Source: WHSV01 sp050694055
GTDB lineage: Bacteria; Actinomycetota; CADDZG01; WHSQ01
Direction of reading: 5' to 3'
Length of the DNA: 42,901 bases
Assembly (NCBI GenBank): GCA_050694055.1
Contig: JBOGWX010000012.1
Span: 1 to 42,901 of the forward strand
This document shows, piece by piece, positions 26,201-34,135 of the stretch; the stretch's first letter is position 1; each line of letters begins with the position of its first letter. The position numbers and the translations under genes are program-made. Below the pieces are notes generated by a model. The model had not been told where the DNA came from. It saw nothing but the letters and a program-made list of their open reading frames with translations, and ran no database searches.

Positions 26201-26534
26201 CCTCTACTCGGGCGACTTCCTCGAGGAAGACCCCTACGAGGACTGGTCGGTCGGGGTGAGGGAAGAAGCCCGCGACTCGTACCTCAAGGTGGCCCGAGCA
26301 CTGGCCGAGCGCGCGACCGGAAGAGTAGATGACGAAGCCGCGGTCCGCTACCTCTTGCGGATCCTGGAACGCGACGCGTTCGACGAGCAGGCCTACCTCG
26401 AGCTCATCGGCACGCTCTCGGCGGCCGGCAGACACGGTGAGGCGCGCCGGTGGTACGGGGTTTATTCACGACAAATGGAAGAAATCGGCGTTGAAGCCGA
26501 GTCGTTTCCCGCTCCTCTAGAGAAAACCTCGTGA
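23226..26534 (+). CDS. STAND NTPase/TPR regulator with C-terminal OmpR-like and BTAD domains
   Basis: A 1,102-residue signal-integrating transcription factor. Residues 20-330 form a MalT-like STAND ATPase: Walker A DAGFGKST (48-55), Walker B LVLILDDFHE (139-148). A winged segment follows, then about 450 residues of TPR-like helices (ALACFERVARDEDHLEPEIAWRM, LGELDIAIRLADLAGFVII and similar). The C-terminus (from about 855) has an OmpR-type winged helix (VDIHTLGGFRVVRDG, KKARDLLKILVARRG) and a BTAD domain (about 955-1090) as in SARP activators. MalT has a LuxR HTH at this place; here it is replaced by a SARP-type DNA-binding module. Start at 23226 has GGAGG three bases away. The inducer and targets are unknown. 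Confidence 0.9.
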   Translation: MNARASEPHVATAKIIPPVRGATVLDRPRLDDLLHEVTTRRLTTVIADAGFGKSTLLSAWSSTVTPAWYTVTREDRSLPSFALGLLAALRLRVPDLPGEIAAGMVGSSGPDSGTDDGGRAQAFAAVLSEMLYHQLKRDLVLILDDFHELDSDGPSVRVIDELCRQAPSTLHLVLAGRNELPFPIERLRGQGQVLEVTGAELSFSSEETGALLRSALEEPAEGLGPELQRMTGGWPAAVRLTLESLKTSPVEERSSRLARVAARGGPLYTYLAREIFEGESPEVRKLVREMAALDRFTAGVCEELGIRNAAELLTVLARRGLFVEPSGHEEWFRLNAPLGQFAREELPMGTDERRWVHRTAARWFEAHGYIEEAVKSLEAMDDRDGLARVLEQHGPALLAHGAVDTLITAIENVPPELRGRRILQLEGEALQVRGDWVGALACFERVARDEDHLEPEIAWRMVLIHYLSSEPDDALETFDRARIDGSDPRNEALLLAWTATVHWMRGEAKMCREHAEQAMSKARSVGDSEALAVTHTVMALLAALEADRRANDAHYIQALEHAERTRDVLLIARVRTNRASHHMEESSYSEALGELDIAIRLADLAGFVIIQALALANRGEVKFYLGKLDEAIADNEAAKSLYQRANSRRVSYPLCTLADIHRERGENALARAAYEEAIDQSDEPKDLQALVPALSGLARLLATEDPERASQLASRALELGVGLERVPAILAAGWVAAAQKNTDTALRHADDAAREARARRDRAGLAEALELRALTCGDASEGAELVDQARTIWREIGNPLGEARAELAAAHLRGEPATSPRAERAERFLREHGVRKGSMSAAGLLFSLQDQAVGTVDIHTLGGFRVVRDGSSIPRTAWQSKKARDLLKILVARRGRPTTREYLMEALWPDEELRKVANRFSVALATLRGVLDPDKRFDPGHFVVADQYNARIDLDHLGVDVETFLGHVRLGFEAQRNGEEGEAVDHLTRAESLYSGDFLEEDPYEDWSVGVREEARDSYLKVARALAERATGRVDDEAAVRYLLRILERDAFDEQAYLELIGTLSAAGRHGEARRWYGVYSRQMEEIGVEAESFPAPLEKTS

Positions 26535-26584
26535 CTTTAATCGCGCCCTAAGACCACCGAAAGAGCGGTCGGCATGATGGGGCC

Positions 26585-26803
26585 ATGAACTTCGCCCAGA
26601 CCAACCGACCGCACACCGACGAACCTGTCGGCGCTGCGGTGGTTCCACTGGTCACCCCAGCGCAGATGAACTCCCCCCGCGATTCTGCGCTCACAGGCGC
26701 TCTCGAAGTCGATGCATTTCTCCTGGCGGATCCTCGAGAGTACGGACGAGTGGAAGCGAAGCGGAGGCGGCGCGAAGGCAATCACCTCACGCTGTGGGAG
26801 TGA
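26585..26803 (+). CDS. Possible small hypothetical protein
   Basis: An open frame of 72 codons starting MNFAQTNRPHTDEPVG and ending in a basic, charged tail (REYGRVEAKRRRREGNHL). I do not recognise it. There is no good ribosome site, and third-position GC is lower than in neighbours. A strong hairpin about 40 bases downstream could be its terminator, which is the main reason to list it. Could equally be non-coding. Confidence 0.25.
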   Translation: MNFAQTNRPHTDEPVGAAVVPLVTPAQMNSPRDSALTGALEVDAFLLADPREYGRVEAKRRRREGNHLTLWE

Positions 26804-26844
26804 GGTGGGGTGCGTTCCGGCCATGGGCGATGGCAGGACACCTT

Positions 26845-26876
26845 GCGAGCCCCGGGACCCGCGAACCGGGGCTCGC
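26845..26876. terminator. Strong GC-rich hairpin
   Basis: Perfect 11-bp stem GCGAGCCCCGG (26845-26855) with CCGGGGCTCGC (26866-26876) around a 10-base loop. It lies between the large regulator (plus strand) and the DM13 gene (minus strand), which converge here. There is no U-tract, so it would be a GC-type terminator or a barrier to read-through in either direction. Confidence 0.55.
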
Positions 26877-26958
26877 TTCCCACAGCTTCGCAGCGACCGA
26901 ATGACCACCATTCCGTATCCGCCCGGCACCTCGGCGAGCTGACCCCAGGTCACCGTCT

Positions 26959-27531
26959 CTAGGCATCCACCGGAGCGACCGCAAACCCCACCGCGAAGCG
27001 TTCGCACCAGATGACCACGCTCCGGTACTCGCTCACATCGACGTCGGTGGGAATCTCGTAGTTCTGATTGCCGACGTTTCCCTTGAGTTGTCCCAGATTG
27101 ACGAAGTCCTGCGCGTAGGCGGCTTCATCCGTGACACGCGGCGGGGCGCTCGAGAGATACACCTTGAGATCGGGGCCGTTGCTTACCGAGAAGTTCTCGA
27201 AACGGACGATGCGGTCGCGCTCGGACACCGCCAGCACGCGGGCTGTCCCCTCCACCTCGTAGCCGCCGAGCTTCCCGAAGTTCCCTCGACTCAACGTTTG
27301 CGGGCGTGCGGGGGCCGCGCGCTCGACGCCATCTCCCTCATCGGATGCGGCGCCGGTGTCGGTTGCTTCTTCCTGCACGACCTCCGGGATCGCCTCGTTT
27401 ACCTCTTCGTCTATGAACAGCGCTTGAGGCTCGAACCAGTAGAGAGCGAAGGCCCCCAGTGCGGCCAGCAGAATCCCTACGCCCACCCAGATCCGAGGAT
27501 GCCTCCTTATCGATGAGGGCAGTGCGGCCAT
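26959..27531 (-). CDS. Membrane-anchored DM13-domain protein
   Basis: A 190-residue protein with one N-terminal helix (RIWVGVGILLAALGAFALYWF), an acidic linker (about residues 45-85) and a C-terminal DM13 domain (about 85-190): GNFGKLGGYEVEGTARVL, FENFSVSNGPDLKVYLS, LGQLKGNVGNQNYEIP and YRSVVIWCERFAVGFAVAP. The single conserved Cys in the IWC motif is present; DM13 has been proposed to have a redox or electron-transfer role, but this is not proven in bacteria. The ATG at 27531 is preferred because GGAGGAG lies just upstream; an ATG at 27546 is the alternative. It probably faces the outside of the cell. Confidence 0.88.
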   Translation of the reverse strand: MAALPSSIRRHPRIWVGVGILLAALGAFALYWFEPQALFIDEEVNEAIPEVVQEEATDTGAASDEGDGVERAAPARPQTLSRGNFGKLGGYEVEGTARVLAVSERDRIVRFENFSVSNGPDLKVYLSSAPPRVTDEAAYAQDFVNLGQLKGNVGNQNYEIPTDVDVSEYRSVVIWCERFAVGFAVAPVDA

Positions 27532-27642
27532 GCCGATCTCCTCCATGTCGTGACTGTCTCTTACGACGAGTAAACGACCGCCGGGCCCCGGTCCTTGCCG
27601 CTTCGAGCATTACTTAAGCGATCCGTAAGGATCCCCAGAGGC

Positions 27643-28134
27643 TCAGTCCGCGTCGGGCTCGTGGGCCGAGCTGGGTTCGCTCCTGACCGTGCTGCGCAGC
27701 AAGAAGATAGCCACTGCCAGGAACACGACGCTGCCGGTCAGCACTCCTATCTCGAGGATCGCGTCGCCGAAATCATCGGTGCCCACGAGATCTTTTGCCT
27801 CGGCACTGACGACGACGAGACGGCGGATGGCGGCCACGATGCCCACTATCAAGAAGGGCTCGGCCACGAGGACCTTCTGGTCGATCACGGCGCGGACGGT
27901 GTGGATGAGCTCGGTGATGATGAAGACGAGCAGGAGACCGTCGAGAAGGTTGAGGATCTTAGCCGTGAGGTCGCCCTCGCCGATCTTGCTCGCGAAGTCG
28001 TAGACGACGAATCCGAAGAGAACGAAACCCGCGAGCGACAGAGCCACCGCTACCGCCACGTAGAAGCCGTCCTCGATATAGCCGAAGAAGCTCTCGGTCT
28101 TCTCTCGCAGCCAGTCGTCCTGATGCTCTTTCAT
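27643..28134 (-). CDS. PsiE-like (phosphate-starvation-inducible) membrane protein
   Basis: A 163-residue protein with four predicted helices: YVAVAVALSLAGFVLFGFVVYDFA, LLDGLLLVFIITELIHTV, FLIVGIVAAIRRLVVVS and GVLTGSVVFLAVAIFLL. The arrangement, short loops and the IVGIVAAIRRLVV segment correspond to the PsiE family, whose biochemical role is unknown. The start at 28134 (MKEHQDDWLREKTESFF) is chosen because sequence upstream loses membrane-protein character. There is only a weak ribosome site. It is divergent from the phospholipase D gene. Confidence 0.75.
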   Translation of the reverse strand: MKEHQDDWLREKTESFFGYIEDGFYVAVAVALSLAGFVLFGFVVYDFASKIGEGDLTAKILNLLDGLLLVFIITELIHTVRAVIDQKVLVAEPFLIVGIVAAIRRLVVVSAEAKDLVGTDDFGDAILEIGVLTGSVVFLAVAIFLLRSTVRSEPSSAHEPDAD

Positions 28135-28330
28135 GCGTGGCAACCTATAGGTTTCTGTGGTCGTCTCGCGTGAAGGGGAGCAACTGCACCTCGGCGGTAA
28201 CAACCCGCTACACCGCCTCGATCGGACCATCGGAGACGGGCTCGAGCAGATACTGCGCGTCCACCACCGCCGGCGCCTGAGCAAGATCGGTTGGGGGGCG
28301 GTCTTCGATCCGGGTCCCGGACGTTGGGCC

Positions 28331-29637
28331 ATGAACGATCCGCCGCCCCGCAGGGGCAACGAGCTACGGATCTGCATCGACGGTCGCGAATCGTTCGACG
28401 CCATCATCGAGGGCGTGCGCAACGCTCGCACCTTCGTTCACCTGGCGGGCTGGCACATGGAGCACGATTTCATTCTCAGTAAGGATCCGGTGATCACTCT
28501 CGAGGACTTAATCGCAGAGGCGGGTCGCGCAGTAGCCGTCAGAGTGCTGGTCTGGGGAGGTGCACCCCTTCCGCCGCCGTTCAGACCTCGTCGCGGAGAG
28601 GCGCACAAGCTGGGGAAGGAGCTTGCTCGTCATGACGGCGTGCACTTCGCCATCGATTCCAAGGAGCGCCTCCTGCACTGCCACCACGAGAAGCTCGTGA
28701 TCATCGACGGCGATCTCGCCTTCGTAGGAGGCCTCGACTTCTCGACGCTCGGCGCCAACCGCCTCGACACCAACGACCATCCACCTCGAGAGCCAATGGG
28801 GTGGCACGACGCAGTCGCCAGAATCAAAGGCCCCCTCGTTGCCGACGTAGCCCAACACTTCAACCTGCGATGGAGCGAGGTCACGGGGGAAGCGCTCGAG
28901 GAGAACCCCATTCCGGAGCCGGTTGGAGAGGTAGAGGCCCAGCTTGTGCGAACGGTCCCCGAAAAGATCTACGACGCACTGCCGCGCGGCGACTTTCGCC
29001 TTCTGGCCTCCTACGTAGGAGCGCTACGAGAGGCGGAGAAGTTCATCTACCTCGAGAACCAGTTCCTATGGTCGTCGGAGATCGTAAAGATTCTCGCCGA
29101 CAAGCTGAAGCATCCACCGTCGGATGATTTCCGAATAGTCGTGCTCCTGCCGTCGAAGCCCTCGACCGGCAAGGACGACACTCTGGGTCAGCTGGCCGTG
29201 CTCGCCGAAGCCGACGACAACGGCGAGAACTTCCTCGCCTGCACGCTCTACGGTCGCGACGGCGACCGGACCTGCCCGGTCTATGTACACGCGAAGATCG
29301 GGATAGTCGACACGAATGGTTCACGATCGGTTCCGGCAACCTCAACAACCACTCGCTGTTCAACGATTCAGAGGTCAATGTCGTTATCCGCGACCCCGGA
29401 CTCACGCGCGCTACGCGCCTGCGTCTGTGGTCGGAGCACCTCGAGGTGCCAAGAAAGCGCCTCGAGGCCGATCCCACCGAGGTCATCGATGAACTGTGGA
29501 AACCGATCGCGCTCGAGCAGCTCGAACTCAAAGAAGCCGGCGTGGCGATCACGCGCCGAGTGGTACGCCTGCAGCACGTGTCCAAGCGCTCGAAGAGGCT
29601 GCTCGGCCCCCTCCAGACCTTTCTCGTCGACGGTTGA
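28331..29637 (+). pseudogene. Phospholipase D-like protein with frameshift in second HKD motif
   Basis: A PLD-superfamily phosphodiesterase/transphosphatidylase. In the first frame (start ATG at 28331) the first catalytic motif is intact: HHEKLVIIDGD followed by FVGGLDFS, and the product continues through LYLENQFLW-like FIYLENQFLW to HAKIGIVDT at about 29315. There the frame changes: the expected continuation WFTIGSGNLNNHSLFNDSE is read one base over, from about 29320, and runs to the TGA at 29635-29637. A one-base loss between 29313 and 29322 explains it. As it stands the protein loses the essential GSGNLNN part of the second HKD motif. This may be a pseudogene or an assembly error; coverage of the reads would decide. 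Confidence 0.82.
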
Positions 29638-29749
29638 TCAACGGGCGGCGGTGACGCGAGCGTGACGGAGCGGTGACGTAACTCTGCGTTGCTGTGCGGT
29701 GGCACGCGCCGGCACCTAGGCGGAAACCGATCACGAGGGAGGCAACGCG

Positions 29750-31669
29750 ATGGCCGATGCGCCACCGACCAGACGAACCTGTGGTGCGATGCCCGAGCAT
29801 CGCAGGCTGCTCGATGAGGAACCCCAGTACGCCGCCGAACGTGCGCGCGTCGAGAGCCTGGCTCGCGCCTACGACGCGGCCGAGCGCATGCCCGAACGGG
29901 TGGGGGTCACTCGCATACCAGTGGTGGTGCACGTCGTGTGGAACACCCAGCAGCAGAACATCTCGGAGCAGCAGATACAGAGCCAGATCGACGTGCTCAA
30001 CCAGGACTTTCGCAGGACGAATCCGGATGTCGCTCAGGTGCCGGGCGTGTGGCAGGGACTCGTCGGTGACGCGCGCATCACCTTCGCCCTGGCGACCACC
30101 GATCCCAATGGGAACCCGACCAACGGCATCAACCGCAGGCAAACTCAGACGGCGTCCTTCGCCCGCCCCGGAAACCCGGTCAAGTTCGCCGCCAGCGGCG
30201 GGGCCGATTCCTGGCCGTCGGATCGCTATTTGAACATCTGGGTCTGCCAGCTCGCGGGGAGCTTGCTGGGCTACGCCCAGTTCCCCGGGGGCCCGGCCAA
30301 CACCGACGGAGTCGTGGTCCGTCACTCGGCGTTCGGCACGAGCGGGACGGCGCAAGCACCGTTCGACCGGGGACGGACCACCACCCATGAGATCGGGCAC
30401 TGGCTGAACCTCTTTCACATCTGGGGTGACGACGGCACCGGCTGTAACGGCAGCGATCAGGTGGCAGACACGCCGAACCAGGCGGACGAGAACACCGGCC
30501 TTCCGACCTTCCCGACCATCAGCTGCAACAACGGCCCCAACGGGGACATGTTCGTCAACTACATGGACTACACCGACGATGCCGGGATGTTCATGTTCAC
30601 CGCCGGTCAGGTGACCCGCATGCAGGCCTGTCTGGACGGGGTGCGCTCCAGTATCGGCACGCAGGTGGGCGGCTGGCAGGGCAACTGGGCCGGTCTCGGC
30701 GGCGTGTTGTTCAGCGATCCGGTCGCGACGGCGAACGCCGACGGACGCCTCGAGGTCTTCGTGCGAGGCACCGACAACGCGCTGCATATCAAATGGCAGG
30801 TGGCGCCGAGTAGCGGCTGGGTGGGGAGCTGGATGTCACTGGGAGGAGTCTTCACGGGCAACCCGTCGGTGGGGATCAACGCGGACGGCCGGCTCGAAGC
30901 CTTCGTCAGGGGCACGGACAACGGACTACATCACAAGTGGCAGACCGTCCCGAGTGCCGGGCCGTGGAGTAACTGGGCGGGGCTCGGCGGAACCATCTTC
31001 AGTGATCCGACCGTGGCCTCGAACTCCGACGGACGCCTCGAGGTCTTCGTGCGAGGCACCGATAATCGCGTCTTCGCCAAGTGGCAGGTCGCGCCCAACA
31101 GCACCTGGGTCGCCGGCTGGCTGTCCATGGGGGGAACGATCGACGGCAACATCGCGGCGGCCAACAACCAGGACGGCAGGCTCGAGATCTTCGCGCGCGG
31201 TACCAACAACGCCCTGTTCCACAAGTGGCAGATGGCTCCCAGCAGCGGACCCTGGAGCAACTGGGCGAGCCTCGGTGGCGTCGTCGTCGGCAACCCGGTG
31301 GTCGCCCGCAACGCGGACGGACGGCTCGAGGTGTTCGTGCGCGGCACCGACAATCGTCTGTATCACAAGTGGCAGGTCGCGCCCAACGGCACCTGGACAC
31401 CGGGCTGGGCCTCGCTGAGAGGAATCATCTTCAGCGATCCCACCGTGAGGGCGAACGCGGACGGGCGGCTCGAGGTCTTCGTACGCGGCACGGACAACGG
31501 ACTGCATCACAAGTGGCAGGTCGCGCCGAACGGCACCTGGACCCCGGGCTGGGCCTCACTGGGCGGAGTGTTCGACGGCAACGGCGGCGCCGCGCGCAAT
31601 GCCGATGGCCGGCTCGAGGTCTTCGTGCGCGGCACCAACAACGCGCTGTACCACAAGTGGCAGCTCTAG
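29750..31669 (+). CDS. M43-family metalloprotease with C-terminal seven-blade PLL-like propeller
   Basis: A 639-residue two-domain protein. Residues 1-305 are a pappalysin-like (M43) zinc protease: HEIGHWLNLFH at 213-223 supplies His213, Glu214, His217 and His223, and NYMDY (about 270) is the Met-turn. Residues 306-639 hold seven repeats of DGRLEVFVRGTDNALxxKWQ, 48 residues apart, as in the PLL/fucose-lectin-type seven-bladed propeller; the N-terminal half-blade WQGNWAGLGG closes the ring with the last repeat. The protein starts MADAPPTRRTCGAMPEHRRL without a signal peptide, so export, if any, is by another route. GGAGG precedes the ATG at 29750. The propeller probably binds a glycan; inferred only. 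Confidence 0.9.
   Translation: MADAPPTRRTCGAMPEHRRLLDEEPQYAAERARVESLARAYDAAERMPERVGVTRIPVVVHVVWNTQQQNISEQQIQSQIDVLNQDFRRTNPDVAQVPGVWQGLVGDARITFALATTDPNGNPTNGINRRQTQTASFARPGNPVKFAASGGADSWPSDRYLNIWVCQLAGSLLGYAQFPGGPANTDGVVVRHSAFGTSGTAQAPFDRGRTTTHEIGHWLNLFHIWGDDGTGCNGSDQVADTPNQADENTGLPTFPTISCNNGPNGDMFVNYMDYTDDAGMFMFTAGQVTRMQACLDGVRSSIGTQVGGWQGNWAGLGGVLFSDPVATANADGRLEVFVRGTDNALHIKWQVAPSSGWVGSWMSLGGVFTGNPSVGINADGRLEAFVRGTDNGLHHKWQTVPSAGPWSNWAGLGGTIFSDPTVASNSDGRLEVFVRGTDNRVFAKWQVAPNSTWVAGWLSMGGTIDGNIAAANNQDGRLEIFARGTNNALFHKWQMAPSSGPWSNWASLGGVVVGNPVVARNADGRLEVFVRGTDNRLYHKWQVAPNGTWTPGWASLRGIIFSDPTVRANADGRLEVFVRGTDNGLHHKWQVAPNGTWTPGWASLGGVFDGNGGAARNADGRLEVFVRGTNNALYHKWQL
30662..31669 (+). repeat. Seven 144-bp coding repeats of the propeller
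   Basis: The GAC/GAT of the DGRLE motif is at 30740, 30884, 31028, 31172, 31316, 31460 and 31604: exactly 144 bases apart each time with no insertion or deletion. The repeats are also highly similar in nucleotides, for example GAGGTCTTCGTGCGAGGCAC recurs in repeats 1 and 3, suggesting recent amplification or gene conversion. Total is close to 7 x 144 = 1,008 bases. Confidence 0.92.
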
Positions 31670-31679
31670 ACTTCCGTAC

Positions 31680-32000
31680 ATGCCCGAGCTTCCGGAGGCG
31701 GTCTTCGGCGACTGGATGCACTCCCACGAGGAGGACACCTCCGATGTCGCCGTTTACCGCCGGCCGGGCTACGACTTCCCGCCCGCTCGGGGGCGACGCG
31801 GCTTCGAGATAAAGAGGAACGGCGAGTTCATCTGGCACCGCATCGCGGCCGCCGACGGCAACATCGACTCCAAGGGACGCTGGCGGGCTGAAGGAGCCAA
31901 GCGCGTCGTCGTCGCGTTCGACGACGAACGGCTCGAGCCGTTGCGGCTCGACATCATCTCGTGCGATGACCGGGCGCTGAAGGTCAAACGCCGGCCGTAA
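31680..32000 (+). CDS. Conserved small hypothetical protein
   Basis: A 106-residue soluble protein that I cannot assign to a named family. It begins MPELPEAVFGDWMHSHEEDT and contains YRRPGYDFPPARGRRGFEIK and GNIDSKGRWRAEG; the pattern of strands and Gly/Arg turns looks like a small lipocalin-type barrel. The start at 31680 lies only ten bases after the propeller protease stop, so it is probably co-transcribed with it. Codon use is like the neighbours. No catalytic residues recognised. Confidence 0.7.
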   Translation: MPELPEAVFGDWMHSHEEDTSDVAVYRRPGYDFPPARGRRGFEIKRNGEFIWHRIAAADGNIDSKGRWRAEGAKRVVVAFDDERLEPLRLDIISCDDRALKVKRRP

Positions 32001-32015
32001 TCCTCTGATGGGTAC

Positions 32016-32402
32016 TCATGTCCTGGTGTCGATCACGCAGAAGAGGTTGCCCTCGGGGTCCGCGAGCACGACGAAATCCTCATCCGCCTCTGGAGTTCGG
32101 TCGTGACGGGTCGCTCCCAGCCGCACCAACCTCTCGACCTCACCCTCTTGGTCTTCCGTGTAGAGGTCAAAGTGCAACCGATTCTTTCCCGACCGCTTCT
32201 CCGGGACCTGCTGCAAGGACACGTTTACGTTTCTTCCCTGAGGATCTTTGAGAACCACCCAGTCGTCATCGGGTGCCTCTCGGGGCTCATAGTGAAGCGC
32301 CTCCCGCCAGAACGCGAACATCCTGGCGAAGTCGTTGCAATCGACGACCACGGAACCGATCTTCACGGCGTGCAGCTTCTCCTCGTCCATGCCGCCCATC
32401 AT
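32016..32402 (-). CDS. VOC/glyoxalase-family protein
   Basis: A 128-residue vicinal-oxygen-chelate fold protein. Two beta-alpha-beta-beta-beta modules are visible: VKIGSVVVDCNDFARMFAFWREALHYE with VVLKDPQGRNVNVSL, and RLHFDLYTEDQEGEVERLVRLGAT ending FVVLADPEGNLFCVID. Possible metal ligands are His in LHFDLY and the Glu of PEGNLFCV. It resembles the large set of actinobacterial VOC proteins without assigned substrate. The start may be 32402 or, four codons later, 32390 (MDEEKLHAV). It is convergent with the hypothetical gene and divergent from the HD-GYP regulator. Confidence 0.9.
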   Translation of the reverse strand: MMGGMDEEKLHAVKIGSVVVDCNDFARMFAFWREALHYEPREAPDDDWVVLKDPQGRNVNVSLQQVPEKRSGKNRLHFDLYTEDQEGEVERLVRLGATRHDRTPEADEDFVVLADPEGNLFCVIDTRT

Positions 32403-32499
32403 CCCGGGTTGAAGCTATGGAACAACGCGACGTCCTCGGCCGCCGGACTTCGTCGTCACTGCATTTTACGTTGTGGCCTGCGGGGGAGACACTTGTCAC

Positions 32500-34050
32500 A
32501 TGGCGCCTTCACACGACCAGGCCCGGCTGGCCGAGCTGTTGGGGGCCGTTTCTCTGGCGACCGATCTCGGCACCGGCCAGCCGATGGAGCACGCGTTGCG
32601 CACCTGCTACCTGGCGATGGGGCTCGGGCGCGAAGTCGGGCTGCCGGTCCAGGACCTGCTCGAAACTTATTACGTTTCGTTGCTGCGGTTCCTCGGGTGC
32701 ACCGCCGAGGCCTCGGCAGATGCCGCGTTCAACCGGGGCAATGACATCGCGCTGTTCGAAGGTTTGGCCCCCTCCTTCATGGGTGGATCCTCTGAGACGA
32801 TCGGTTGGATGCTGCGCCACCTCGCCGAGGGCCGGCCGCCCCTGACGCGCGTCCGCGCCCTCGCGGGCGCGTTCACCGACCCCAAGGGAGCCGAACGCAG
32901 CATTCGAGCCCACTGCGAGGTGGGCCAGATGCTCGGGCGTCGCATCGGGCTCGGCGACTCGGTACTGCACGCTCTGGGATACACCTTCGAGCGGTGGGAC
33001 GGTAAGGGCTTGCCCAATGGGATCGCGGGCGAAGAGATTCCAGCGTCGTGCCGTGTAGCGATCGTGGCGCGCGACTTCGAGCTTCTGAACCGGGTGTGGG
33101 GGCCGGACGCGGCGACGGAGATCCTGCGGAAACGAAAGGGTAAGGCGTACGAGCCGCGGGTGCTGGAAGCCGCGCTCGAGCACGGCCCGCCGCTCATGGC
33201 GAAAATCGAGGATGGATCTCTCTGGGACGCGGTGCTAGAAGCCGAACCTGGCCCCCCGATCACCATCGAAGAGGCTCGCATCGACGACGCCCTCACCGCT
33301 CTTGCATACTTCACCGATCTCAAGTCCCCGTTCCTGCACGGCCACTCCACCGGCGTGGCGGAACTTGCAGAGCGGGCGGCGGGCGCGAGCGGTGCGGCAG
33401 ACCCGAAGCTGCTCAGACGCGCCGGCCTGTTGCACGATCTCGGACGGGTGGCGGTGCCGAGTGGCATCTGGAACAAGGAGGGCCCGCTGTCCGATGAGGA
33501 ATGGGAGCGGGTGCGGCTTCACCCCTACTACACCGAGCGGATCCTGGTCCGGTGCAATCCCCTTGCGGGTTTGGCCGAGGTGGCGAGCTCGCACCACGAG
33601 CGCATGGACGGCTCGGGCTATCACCGGGGGGCTAGGGCACCGTCTCTGTCCGCCGCTGCCCGGCTACTGGCGACGGCCGACGCGTTTCGCGCCATGACCG
33701 AGCCGCGGTCGTACCGGAGTGCTCTGTCGCGGAGCGCCGCCGCCGATGAGCTGAAGCGCGCCTGCGCCGAGGGCCGGCTGGAAGTCTCTTGCACGCGCGC
33801 CGTTCTAGAAGCCGCGGGCGAAGCGCGCAAACCTGGACGATCCTTTTGGCCCGCCGGCCTAACCGATCGCGAGGTAGAGGTGCTGCGACTGGTAGCGGGC
33901 GGCTTTTCTAACAAGGAGATCGCCCGCAAACTCACGCTCTCGCCCAAAACGGTCGGTCACCACGTCGAGCACATCTACGCCAAGCTCGAGGTCTCCACCC
34001 GGGCCGGGGCCACGCTCTTCGCCATGAAGCAGGGGTTGCTGGGCGAATAG
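32500..34050 (+). CDS. HD-GYP-like phosphohydrolase with C-terminal LuxR HTH
   Basis: A 516-residue regulator. The second half contains an HD-GYP-like domain: FLHGHSTGVAELAERAA, the metal dyad His312-Asp313 in LLHDLGRVAVPSGI, KEGPLSDEEWERVRLHPYY, and SHHERMDGSGYHRG. The last motif has GYH where canonical c-di-GMP phosphodiesterases have GYP. The first half has a degenerate second copy (LGYTFERWDGKGLPNGIAGEEIP) without the HD dyad. Residues about 455-510 are a LuxR HTH (LTDREVEVLRLVAGGFSNKEIARKLTLSPKTVGHHVEHIYAKL). It may couple nucleotide binding or hydrolysis to DNA binding. Start at 32500 has GGGGGAG upstream. Ligand unknown. Confidence 0.88.
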   Translation: MAPSHDQARLAELLGAVSLATDLGTGQPMEHALRTCYLAMGLGREVGLPVQDLLETYYVSLLRFLGCTAEASADAAFNRGNDIALFEGLAPSFMGGSSETIGWMLRHLAEGRPPLTRVRALAGAFTDPKGAERSIRAHCEVGQMLGRRIGLGDSVLHALGYTFERWDGKGLPNGIAGEEIPASCRVAIVARDFELLNRVWGPDAATEILRKRKGKAYEPRVLEAALEHGPPLMAKIEDGSLWDAVLEAEPGPPITIEEARIDDALTALAYFTDLKSPFLHGHSTGVAELAERAAGASGAADPKLLRRAGLLHDLGRVAVPSGIWNKEGPLSDEEWERVRLHPYYTERILVRCNPLAGLAEVASSHHERMDGSGYHRGARAPSLSAAARLLATADAFRAMTEPRSYRSALSRSAAADELKRACAEGRLEVSCTRAVLEAAGEARKPGRSFWPAGLTDREVEVLRLVAGGFSNKEIARKLTLSPKTVGHHVEHIYAKLEVSTRAGATLFAMKQGLLGE

Positions 34051-34135
34051 GTTTCCAAGATGGGGCGTTCACCCGATGCGGGTCGAGCCTTGCCTCCAGC
34101 ATGCTGTTCGTGCGGACATCGGCGAAAGGAGATGT

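Noticed and set aside
30740..31666. CRISPR-like or satellite repeat
   Set aside because: The 144-bp periodicity is in frame and encodes propeller blades; there are no spacers or short conserved direct repeats.
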